Shown here one piece after another: positions 1 to 5,045 of a stretch of DNA of 6,593 nt. Position 1 is the first letter of the stretch; each line of letters begins with the position of its first letter. Origin of the DNA: Actinomycetes bacterium (GTDB lineage Bacteria > Actinomycetota > Acidimicrobiia > Acidimicrobiales > Palsa-688); contig JAKAWM010000165.1 in the NCBI GenBank assembly GCA_021827285.1, positions 1-6,593 on the forward strand, given 5' to 3'. The position numbers were made by a program, and so were the translations under genes. The notes under the pieces were generated by a model that searched no databases, was not told where the DNA came from, and worked only from the letters and a program-made list of their open reading frames with translations.

Positions 1-1
1 G

Positions 2-85
2 ATGGGCCAAGGGGGTCAACGGGTGGCGACGCCGTCGTCTCTGGTGTCGGACGGCTTCAGTGTGAGCTACACGGGGAGCAGCTAG
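2..85 (+). CDS. 3' end of an unidentified gene (partial, enters from left edge)
   Basis: The frame beginning at base 2 is open from the window edge to a TAG at 83-85. It gives a 27-residue tail ending in GFSVSYTGSS. About four fifths of its codons end in G or C, the bias seen in the confident genes here. A Met codon lies at 2-4, so a very short complete gene is formally possible, but a C-terminus of a longer upstream gene is more likely. A Ser/Thr/Tyr/Gly-rich end would suit an exported or surface protein; no family is recognised. Frame 1 is also open here, which lowers confidence. Confidence 0.3.
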   Translation: MGQGGQRVATPSSLVSDGFSVSYTGSS

Positions 86-88
86 TAG

Positions 89-125
89 GGCACCTGTGCC
101 TCCCCGGGCCGGGTTGCCGCGGCCC
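89..125 (+). terminator. Possible weak terminator hairpins after the left-edge gene
   Basis: Two short inverted repeats follow the TAG at 83-85. GGCAC (89-93) pairs with GTGCC (96-100), and GGGCCG (106-111) pairs with CGGCCC (120-125) across an 8-base loop. The downstream bases are only mildly T-containing and there is no real U-tract, so this is at best a weak intrinsic terminator typical of GC-rich genomes. Confidence 0.25.
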
Positions 126-199
126 CTCTGTCCCTGCCCATGCCCTCATGACGCACTCTTTTCCCGCGCGCCCTTGAAATATTCTTGATAGTATGACTG

Positions 200-218
200 T
201 TAGGTTAGCTGAGGATAA
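200..218 (+). promoter_or_regulatory. Candidate DtxR/IdeR-type iron box upstream of hsp20
   Basis: The 19 bases TTAGGTTAGCTGAGGATAA match the actinobacterial IdeR/DtxR consensus TTAGGTTAGSCTAACCTAA at 14 of 19 positions. The left half-site is perfect; the right half keeps only one central A and the terminal TAA. The site lies in an AT-richer island (about 174-230) directly before the hsp20 ribosome-binding site, where a repressor could block transcription. No -10/-35 pair with standard spacing can be assigned confidently, although TTGAAA (174-179) and TTGATA (185-190) are candidate -35 boxes. The weak right arm means a chance match or another regulator remains possible. Confidence 0.38.
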
Positions 219-227
219 GCCGATCAT

Positions 228-234
228 AAAGGAG
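228..234 (+). promoter_or_regulatory. Ribosome-binding site of hsp20
   Basis: AAAGGAG lies 7 bases before the ATG at 242. It is a near-ideal Shine-Dalgarno sequence and fixes the hsp20 start. Confidence 0.85.
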
Positions 235-241
235 TTACACG

Positions 242-691
242 ATGTTGACACGTTTTGATCCCGTCGTAGACTTGGAGCGCCTCACTTCCGAGTTCTTCGC
301 GCCCCTGAGCCGGCGTGCGGCCGCCATGCCGCTGGATGCCTATCGCCATCAGGACAGCTGGGTGGTCAAGGTAGACCTCCCTGGCGTTGACCCAGCCACC
401 ATTGACCTCACCGTGGACCGCAACGTCCTGCGTATTGAGGCGTCCCGAGACTGGGCACCCGAAGAAGGTGACAAGGTGCTGGCCCTCGAACGGCCCAGGG
501 GCAGCTTTTCCCGCCAACTGATGCTCGGCGAGGACCTTGACGCCACCGCCATTACCGCCGCCTACAAGGACGGCGTGCTCACGGTCACACTGCCGGTGGC
601 CGAGCAGGCCAAGCCACGCAAGGTGGCCATAACGACTTCTTCAGCTGGCAAGGTTGTCGAGGTCGAAGCGGCCGGCAAGTCGGCTGCCTGA
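242..691 (+). CDS. Hsp20/alpha-crystallin small heat-shock protein
   Basis: The 149-residue product is a small heat-shock protein, a cytoplasmic ATP-independent holdase that keeps unfolding proteins soluble for refolding by DnaK/ClpB. The short N-terminus (MLTRFDPVVDLERL) is typical of bacterial Hsp20. The alpha-crystallin domain spans about residues 31-130. It has the VKVDLPGV strand motif (42-49), the R-G-S-F-S-R segment (86-91), and the signature A-Y-K-D-G-V-L-T-V-x-L-P (107-118). The basic PRKVAI segment at about 125-130 sits where the C-terminal I-x-I anchor usually lies. The Ala/Lys/Val-rich tail is probably disordered. The length is normal for the family. A strong AAAGGAG supports the start. 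An iron-box-like sequence, rather than an obvious CIRCE or HAIR operator, precedes it. The gene appears monocistronic, with 238 bases to the next start. Confidence 0.95.
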   Translation: MLTRFDPVVDLERLTSEFFAPLSRRAAAMPLDAYRHQDSWVVKVDLPGVDPATIDLTVDRNVLRIEASRDWAPEEGDKVLALERPRGSFSRQLMLGEDLDATAITAAYKDGVLTVTLPVAEQAKPRKVAITTSSAGKVVEVEAAGKSAA

Positions 692-699
692 GCTTTGGT

Positions 700-800
700 C
701 CCGAGCGCCGGCCCGAAGTGCCAGCAGACGGTAGGGCGGGCCGGCGCACGACGATCGGCTAGCCCGGGACTGGGGCGCTCGGGCTTGGAGCACCCGGGCT
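700..800 (+). terminator. Structured region after hsp20, probable factor-assisted terminator
   Basis: Three perfect inverted repeats follow the hsp20 stop. GCGCCGGCCCG (705-715) pairs with CGGGCCGGCGC (737-747), 11 bp. CCCGAGCGCC (700-709) pairs with GGCGCTCGGG (774-783), 10 bp. AGCCCGGG (761-768) pairs with CCCGGGCT (793-800), 8 bp. The first two share their left arm and so exclude each other. There is no U-tract, so this is not a classical intrinsic terminator. It could end hsp20 transcription, stabilise the 3' end of the mRNA, or switch between two folds. Confidence 0.4.
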
Positions 801-914
801 ACTGAGCCGGGAAGGCGGCCTACCGGTTGATCCTTGCTTCGCCACGCCACCAATCGGGGAGAATGTCCTTCGGTCCAAGCTCGCTGCGCCGCGGTTAGGA
901 CGGAAGCCCCGATT

Positions 915-920
915 AAGGAG
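915..920 (+). promoter_or_regulatory. Ribosome-binding site deciding the SIMPL lipoprotein start
   Basis: AAGGAG lies 9 bases before the ATG at 930. The frame is open upstream to an earlier start codon near 834, but that has no comparable site and would put 32 extra residues before the signal peptide. The site therefore selects 930. Confidence 0.8.
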
Positions 921-929
921 CGTGACAAA

Positions 930-1715
930 ATGAAACAGCCAGCCGGAAGGGCGAGGGCCTCGGCGTCCAAGGCCACATTCGCAGTGGCGGGCTTGCTGGC
1001 GGCCGCGGCGGTCATCTCCGCCTGCGCCAGCGGCACCGCCAACGCGTCTGGGCGCGCCCAGACCAACCCGCCCCGGGCGCAGTCGTGCGCTCCCGGTGCA
1101 CCCCGGGTCACCGTTACCGGGTCAGGCGTGGCCAGCGGGGCGTCCAACACGGCGACCATTTCGTTGGATGTCTCGACAACGGCCAAGAGCGCGGCCTTGG
1201 CCATCGCCAGCAACAATTCCAGGTCGCAGGCCCTGATCGCCACGCTGGAGCGCGACGGCATCGCGCCGGGCCGGATCCAAACCTCGGACCTTTCGGTGCA
1301 GCCGAATTACAATCAAGCTGGCACCGTCATAACTGGCTACCAGGTGGACAACTCGGTCACGGTCACCCTGCACGACATTGCCTTTGCCGGCCGGGCCATA
1401 GACGACGCAGCCCGGGCGGCGGGCAACTCCATTCGAGTCACCGAGGTGTCTCTTTCTTTGCAGGACTCCGCGGCCCTGGATGACGCGGCAAGGGCGGCGG
1501 CCGTCCGCCAGGCGCGGTCCTTCGCGGGCGCCATGGCCCGGGCCGCGGGTATGGTGCTCGGGCCACTGTGTTCCCTGGTGGACAACGGGAGCTCCTCCCC
1601 ACCCCCGGTGACCTATGGCCAACCTGGCGCTCTGGCCAAGCCGAGCACCCCGGTTGAGCCGGGTACTCAGCAGGTGACGGACACCGTGACGGCCGTCTAC
1701 GAGCTTGCTCGGTGA
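930..1715 (+). CDS. SIMPL-domain (DUF541) lipoprotein
   Basis: The 261-residue product has a lipoprotein signal peptide: a basic N-terminus (K2, R7, R9, K14), a hydrophobic core (about 15-29) and the lipobox I-S-A-C with the lipidated Cys at residue 32. It should be anchored to the outer face of the cytoplasmic membrane. A Ser/Thr/Pro/Gly-rich linker follows. From about residue 59 to the end it fits the SIMPL/DUF541 family: an opening PRVTVTGSGVAS strand, a helix with repeated A-x-x-x-N, then D-G-I-A-P-x-x-I-Q-T-S-D-L-S-V-x-P-x-Y, G-Y-Q-V-x-N-S-V-T-V, and a D-D-A-A-R-A-A-A-V-R-Q-A-R helix. The family (BP26, YggE) forms periplasmic or surface oligomers linked to envelope or oxidative stress; the biochemical role is not settled. 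Start chosen from lipobox position and AAGGAG. The gene is convergent with the 1813-2022 gene. Confidence 0.9.
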   Translation: MKQPAGRARASASKATFAVAGLLAAAAVISACASGTANASGRAQTNPPRAQSCAPGAPRVTVTGSGVASGASNTATISLDVSTTAKSAALAIASNNSRSQALIATLERDGIAPGRIQTSDLSVQPNYNQAGTVITGYQVDNSVTVTLHDIAFAGRAIDDAARAAGNSIRVTEVSLSLQDSAALDDAARAAAVRQARSFAGAMARAAGMVLGPLCSLVDNGSSSPPPVTYGQPGALAKPSTPVEPGTQQVTDTVTAVYELAR

Positions 1716-1812
1716 GCGGGCCCGGTGGGCACTGACCCGCCCGGCTCAGATGCGTTTTGCCGAGCCCCGCCGGCGCCGATCGTTGACCACGCCTGAACGG
1801 CCGGGGACCGGC
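1716..1812. other. Convergent intergenic gap with short inverted repeats
   Basis: This gap separates the stop of the SIMPL gene from the stop of the - strand 69-residue gene. GCGGG (1716-1720) can pair with CCCGC (1736-1740). GGCTC (1743-1747) can pair with GAGCC (1762-1766) around a loop that contains TTTT. Either could help terminate transcription from one or both sides, but no U-tract follows a stem. Confidence 0.3.
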
Positions 1813-2022
1813 TCACCTGGACCGGGCTGCCCTCAAGAGGCTGACCGGTAGCAGCACCGCCACCGCCAGGGGGATAATCCACCACGAGGCCACCGTGCTC
1901 TGGCTGACACCCCAGGTGACCGCCAAGGCCAGCACTACACCGACGGCGACCCTCCAGTCGTCGCCGATGACAAAGTCGTACCAAAAGGCTCCAAAGGCCT
2001 TTAGCCGGGCCCCGACCTTCAT
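1813..2022 (-). CDS. Small two-helix membrane protein, coupled to the upstream transporter-like gene
   Basis: The 69-residue protein has a short basic start (MKVGARLKAFGAFWYDFVIGDDWR) followed by two hydrophobic segments, about residues 24-40 and 45-63, and a basic end (LLRAARSR). It therefore looks like a hairpin membrane protein with both ends in the cytoplasm. No named family is recognised. Its ATG overlaps the upstream TGA in an ATGA arrangement, and GAGGAGG (2030-2036, on the - strand) lies 7 bases before the ATG inside the upstream gene. The two proteins are thus almost certainly co-translated. An accessory subunit of the larger membrane protein is the natural inference, but nothing in the sequence proves an interaction. 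Confidence 0.82.
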   Translation of the reverse strand: MKVGARLKAFGAFWYDFVIGDDWRVAVGVVLALAVTWGVSQSTVASWWIIPLAVAVLLPVSLLRAARSR

Positions 2023-2915
2023 CGGGCCACCTCCTCAATTTGTGATGGGGCCGGTAGTGACGGGGCGGGTAGTGATGGGGCCGGGGACTGCGACTGCCCA
2101 GCGGCGGTGGCCGCCCGCAAGTTGGCCGGGGCCGGCTGGAGCGGCAGGCGGCGTATGACCTGCACCAGTGCCAGGCCGAACAGCAGGGTAGCGGGCACCA
2201 GCGCCAACAGCGCGCCGTCCGAGTGGGGCCAGCGTGCCCCTGCGCCCTCGGCTCCCCAAAACATCCCAAAGGAAGTGAGCATCACGCCCACCACGAACTT
2301 CAAGGTGTTCTCCGGCACGCGGGCCAGGGGTGCCCGGACGGCCAGACCAACCGCCACGACCAAGACTATGGCCGCCGCGGCAGCCAGGGCCGCCAGGGGT
2401 ACGTCATGCTGGTTACTGCCGAAGGTGAGAACTATGAAGACCACCTCCAGCCCTTCAAGGACCGTGCCCTTGAACGACAGGGTGAAGGCGTACCAGTCCC
2501 TCACCCGGCCGCGCCGGACAGCCGCCGCAGAGCGGGCCGCCTCCACTTCTCTCAGGTAGATGGCGGCCTCGTCATGCAGCGCCTGGTGGCCGCTGGCCCG
2601 GAGCACCGCTTTGCGCAGCCATTGGAACCCAAAGATGAGGAGCAGCCCCCCCACTACCAGGCGCAGCGGGTCGAGTGGGACGGCGGACAGCGCCGGGCCC
2701 AGGGCGGCTACCACCGCAGCCAGCACTACCAGGCCGGCGCCCACGCCCGTCAGGGCCGACTTCCAGTCGCGCGTCGTGCCCGCGGCGAGCACGATGGTCG
2801 TGGCCTCGACGGCCTCGACCGCGCAAGCCAGGAAGACGGCGACGAACAGGGCCCAACCGGCTCCGCTCAACGGGCCAATCCCCCTGCCCGCGCCAGGCCG
2901 CGCTCGGGTGTCCAA
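2019..2915 (-). CDS. Multi-pass membrane protein with repeated E-x-x-E motifs (COG4280-like), candidate metal transporter
   Basis: The 298-residue protein has about six or seven hydrophobic segments in two similar halves. The first half has C-A-V-E-A-V-E-A-T-T-I-V-L-A-A-G-T (31-47). The second has G-T-V-L-E-G-L-E-V-V-F-I-V-L-T-F-G (150-166). A third acidic site, W-G-A-E-G, is at 220-224. Paired glutamates inside membrane helices recall the REGxE motif of FTR1 iron permeases and the E-x-G-D motifs of UPF0016/Gdt1 cation transporters. The closest match from memory is the uncharacterised family COG4280. The hydrophilic centre (about 105-141) and the Pro/Ala/Ser C-terminus (258-298) are probably cytoplasmic or flexible. 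The start is uncertain: the longest frame begins with TTG at 2915 without a good ribosome-binding site, and TTG at residue 16 is an alternative. It is the first gene of an operon with the 1813-2022 gene. Metal transport is inference. Confidence 0.8.
   Translation of the reverse strand: MDTRARPGAGRGIGPLSGAGWALFVAVFLACAVEAVEATTIVLAAGTTRDWKSALTGVGAGLVVLAAVVAALGPALSAVPLDPLRLVVGGLLLIFGFQWLRKAVLRASGHQALHDEAAIYLREVEAARSAAAVRRGRVRDWYAFTLSFKGTVLEGLEVVFIVLTFGSNQHDVPLAALAAAAAIVLVVAVGLAVRAPLARVPENTLKFVVGVMLTSFGMFWGAEGAGARWPHSDGALLALVPATLLFGLALVQVIRRLPLQPAPANLRAATAAGQSQSPAPSLPAPSLPAPSQIEEVAR
2030..2036 (-). promoter_or_regulatory. Ribosome-binding site of the 69-residue membrane protein
   Basis: GAGGAGG on the - strand lies 7 bases before the ATG at 2022, within the last codons of the upstream gene (encoding I-E-E-V-A-R). 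It supports translational coupling of the two genes. Confidence 0.85.
2042..2086. repeat. Three tandem copies of a 15-bp unit inside the transporter-like gene
   Basis: The units GTGATGGGGCCGGTA (2042-2056), GTGACGGGGCGGGTA (2057-2071) and GTGATGGGGCCGGGG (2072-2086) are tandem and nearly identical. They encode the repeated P-A-P-S-L peptide near the C-terminus of the membrane protein. The 15-bp period preserves the reading frame, so copy number could change without breaking the gene or the downstream coupling. Confidence 0.85.
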
Positions 2916-2926
2916 GTGACCATGTC

Positions 2927-2956
2927 TTGACTCTAACAGCTGTTAGTTCCTATTGC
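2927..2956 (+). promoter_or_regulatory. Candidate + strand promoter for the ChrB-N gene
   Basis: A -35-like TTGACT (2927-2932, five of six consensus bases) is followed after 18 bases by TATTGC (2951-2956) as a moderate -10. Transcription would start near 2963, giving a leader of about 77 bases before the GTG at 3040. The spacer contains the whole 2933-2946 palindrome. A second possible -10, TAGGTT (3019-3024), lies nearer the gene but lacks a clear -35. Confidence 0.42.
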
Positions 2957-2959
2957 TAA
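2930..2959 (-). promoter_or_regulatory. Candidate - strand promoter for the membrane-protein operon
   Basis: On the - strand, TTAGCA (2954-2959) can serve as -35 and TAGAGT (2930-2935) as -10, 18 bases apart. The -10 is preceded by TG at the extended -10 position. Predicted transcription start is near 2923, so the leader would be very short (about 8 bases) if translation begins at TTG 2915. It overlaps the + strand promoter almost completely, so the two would compete for RNA polymerase. Confidence 0.42.
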
Positions 2960-2962
2960 CAG
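2933..2962. promoter_or_regulatory. Palindromic operator with three CTAACAG half-sites
   Basis: CTAACAGCTGTTAG (2933-2946) is a perfect 14-bp palindrome. A third copy of the half-site, CTAACAG, lies at 2956-2962. The second and third copies form a further inverted repeat, CTGTTAG-N9-CTAACAG. The region is markedly AT-richer than its surroundings and lies between the -35 and -10 boxes of both candidate divergent promoters. The TTAG/CTAA core resembles those of DtxR/MntR-family metalloregulator sites, but the spacing is not the 19-bp iron box. An operator shared by both flanking genes is the simplest reading. Confidence 0.6.
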
Positions 2963-3039
2963 TTTCTCGACGGTGGGGCGGTGGGGACCGCTCCGGGCGC
3001 TGCGGCGCCGGTAGCGACTAGGTTTGTCAAACTGGCGGG

Positions 3040-3729
3040 GTGAGCAGACCAAAGGCCTCCGGTCCGTTACCTGTGGCTAGTGACGGCGATGCCCTCGGGG
3101 CACGAGGACGAGCGGGTGCCGTGGGCGCCATCCCCGAGGCCAGGGCCGCGGGAGCAGCATCTAAGCCCTCCCGGGGCCGAACTGCGAACCGCACCAGCAG
3201 GACGGGCTGGCTGCTGCTCGTCTACCGCGTCCCGTCCGAGCCGACCCGGCTGCGGGCCACCGTGTGGAGGCGGGTTCGTGGGCTGGGGGCGATCTACCTG
3301 CAGAGCGCGGCTGCCGCGCTCCCAGAGAGCCAGGCCAACGAACGTGCGCTGCGTGCCCTGCGGCGCGAGATCATGGGGCTGGGCGGGACGGCCGCCTTGT
3401 TGCGCTGCCAGGTGGTGGCGGGGGAGACGGCCGTGGTCGCCGCCTTTCAAGAGGCTCGCAACGACGAGTACGCCGAGATCGTGGACCGGGCCAGGGACTT
3501 TTTGGGTGAGGTGGAAAAGGAGCGGGTGGCGCAGCATTTCAGCTATGCAGAGCTGGAAGAAAACGAAGTGGATCTGGCCAAGCTGCAGAACTGGCTGGCC
3601 AAGGTGCGCCAGCGGGACGCCTTGGGGGCCTCCGGCCTGGGCGAGGCGGAGGAGATCCTGGCGGAGTGCGAGCGCTCTTTGGAGACCTACGCCAACCAGG
3701 TATACGCCCGGGAGCCGGACGGGCACTAA
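3040..3729 (+). CDS. Stand-alone ChrB N-terminal-domain protein
   Basis: Residues about 56-222 of this 229-residue protein fit the N-terminal domain of ChrB, the chromate-responsive regulator in chr operons. They include G-W-L-L-L-V-Y-R-V-P-S-E-P-T-R-L-R-x-x-V-W-R-R-V-R-G-L-G-A-I-Y-L-Q (56-88), then G-G-T-A (115-118), then a charged helical C-terminus with E-Y-A-E-I-V-D-R-A (143-151). The catalytic-like C-terminal half of full ChrB is absent, and no chrA chromate transporter lies in the window. In chr operons this domain takes part in regulation; free-standing copies are uncharacterised, so the function here is open. The first 50 residues are Ala/Gly/Arg-rich, unlike the family, so the GTG at 3040 may be too early. 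In-frame GTGs near 3073 and 3121 are alternatives. Divergent from the membrane-protein operon across 124 bases. Confidence 0.85.
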   Translation: MSRPKASGPLPVASDGDALGARGRAGAVGAIPEARAAGAASKPSRGRTANRTSRTGWLLLVYRVPSEPTRLRATVWRRVRGLGAIYLQSAAAALPESQANERALRALRREIMGLGGTAALLRCQVVAGETAVVAAFQEARNDEYAEIVDRARDFLGEVEKERVAQHFSYAELEENEVDLAKLQNWLAKVRQRDALGASGLGEAEEILAECERSLETYANQVYAREPDGH

Positions 3730-3912
3730 TCACGCCTGAGCCCTCGACGGCCGATGTCCCGAGGCGAGGAGTTCCCGGCTCTGTAACCTCGTTGTAGGGC
3801 CACGGTCACCCCATGTTCAACTGCGGCGGTTACTCTCCTGGCGTTTTCGGGGACGGCCCGGGCCTTTCAACGACGCCCAACCGTCCAACCCCCTGCCCAT
3901 TCAGCAGTACGT

Positions 3913-3917
3913 GAGGA
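3913..3917 (+). promoter_or_regulatory. Ribosome-binding site favouring GTG 3923 for uppP
   Basis: GAGGA lies 5 bases before the GTG at 3923. The longer frame begins at GTG 3911 but has no purine-rich site before it. The ATG at 3962 also lacks one. Confidence 0.55.
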
Positions 3918-3922
3918 CAACC

Positions 3923-5023
3923 GTGCACCTAATAGCCGCCATTACCCCGGCCATCTACCACATGAGTTTCTTCCAGGCCATCGTCATCGGCCTCATCCAG
4001 GGCGTCTTTGAGCTCTTTCCCCTCTCGAGCCTGGGGCATACCGTCCTCATCCCATCGTGGATCGGTGGCAGCTGGGCCACCTTGGTACGGCAGGAATCCC
4101 TGAGCGAGAGCCCTTACCTCGCCTTCATCGTCGGCCTGCACCTGGCCAACGCCATCGCCCTGCTCGCCTTTTATGCCCGGGAGTGGTACCGGGTCATCTC
4201 TGGCTTTTTCCGCAGCCTGGTACGCCGGCGGGTAGAGACCGACAGCGAGCGCCTGGCGTGGTTGATCGTGATCGCGACCATCCCCGTGGGCGCCCTGGGG
4301 CTCGTCTTCGAGCACACCTTCCGCACCCTTTTCGCCAAGCCCCTGGCGGCGGCCATATTCCTTTGCGCCAACGCCGTCATTTTGGCGGCCGGCGAGTGGT
4401 ACCGAAGGCATAGCCAGGCGCGGACGGCCAGCACCATGGGCACCCCGAGAGCGGCACGGGCCACCCTCACCATCGGTGCCCCGGATCTCGTTTCCGAGCA
4501 CGCACTCCCTCAGGACGTGCCCAACCCAGGCCGTCATCAGACCGGAGGGGGAGACGAGGTGGGGGGAGTGGTACCGGCACTGCTGCGGTTCCGCAATGAG
4601 AAGTTCGTTGCCATGGACCAAGATGCAGAGCACCAACTGGCTGCCCGTATCAGCATGTGGAGTGCCTTTTGGATCGGCGCATCCCAGGCACTGGCCTTGC
4701 TGGCGGGGATCAGCCGGGAGGGCGTGGCCATGGTCGGTGGCCTTTACCGGCGGCTGTCCAACGAGGACGCCATGCGCTTTGCCTTCTTGCTGTCCACCCC
4801 GGTCATCTTCGCCGCCGGGGCCCTGAAGGTCCCCGACCTGCTTGGCCACCTGGGCAACGGCATCCGCGCTCAGGTCCTTGCCGGCAGCGGCGTGGCTGTG
4901 GTGGCGTCCTTTGCGGCGGTTGCCTTCCTGACCCGCTATTTCAAGACCCGGACCCTGGTGCCTTTCGCTATCTATTCCGGGCTGTTCGGCCTGGCCTCGG
5001 TCATCCGCTTCGGCCTCTTCTAA
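3923..5023 (+). CDS. uppP: Undecaprenyl-diphosphate phosphatase UppP/BacA, variant form with insert
   Basis: This integral membrane enzyme dephosphorylates undecaprenyl diphosphate to recycle the lipid carrier of peptidoglycan synthesis; its overproduction gives bacitracin resistance in other bacteria. At this start it has 366 residues. Motif 1 is Q-G-V-F-E-L-F-P-L-S-S-L-G-H (26-39), matching E/Q-G-x-T-E-F-L-P-x-S-S-x-G-H, so the key Glu30, Ser35 and His39 are kept. Motif 2 is A-G-I-S-R-E-G-V (261-268), keeping Ser264 and the catalytic-type Arg265 but with Glu where the family usually has Ser. A hydrophilic stretch of about 75 residues (159-235) interrupts the membrane segments, which explains the length above the usual 270-280. 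Many hydrophobic helices flank it. Start GTG 3923 is chosen for its GAGGA; GTG 3911 and ATG 3962 are in frame. The next gene starts 22 bases downstream, so co-transcription is likely. Confidence 0.93.
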   Translation: MHLIAAITPAIYHMSFFQAIVIGLIQGVFELFPLSSLGHTVLIPSWIGGSWATLVRQESLSESPYLAFIVGLHLANAIALLAFYAREWYRVISGFFRSLVRRRVETDSERLAWLIVIATIPVGALGLVFEHTFRTLFAKPLAAAIFLCANAVILAAGEWYRRHSQARTASTMGTPRAARATLTIGAPDLVSEHALPQDVPNPGRHQTGGGDEVGGVVPALLRFRNEKFVAMDQDAEHQLAARISMWSAFWIGASQALALLAGISREGVAMVGGLYRRLSNEDAMRFAFLLSTPVIFAAGALKVPDLLGHLGNGIRAQVLAGSGVAVVASFAAVAFLTRYFKTRTLVPFAIYSGLFGLASVIRFGLF

Positions 5024-5045
5024 AGCTGTCTGTGGGAAGGGCCTA

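Noticed and set aside
174..218. HspR (HAIR) or CIRCE element upstream of hsp20
   Set aside because: CTTGA occurs twice but the matching ACTCAAG arm is absent, and there is no TTAGCACTC/GAGTGCTAA pair here.
641..1261. 206-codon - strand frame over the SIMPL gene start and its upstream gap
   Set aside because: It runs across the hairpin region and the signal-peptide code of a confident gene, with no recognisable domain or ribosome-binding site.
3022..3032. Short palindrome GTTTGTCAAAC before the ChrB-N start as an operator
   Set aside because: Five-base arms around one base are common by chance, and there is no second copy in the window.
3080..3739. 219-codon + strand frame overlapping the ChrB-N gene, and a similar - strand frame
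   Set aside because: Trp/Arg/Pro-rich composition typical of a shifted frame. The ChrB domain is in the 3040-3729 frame.
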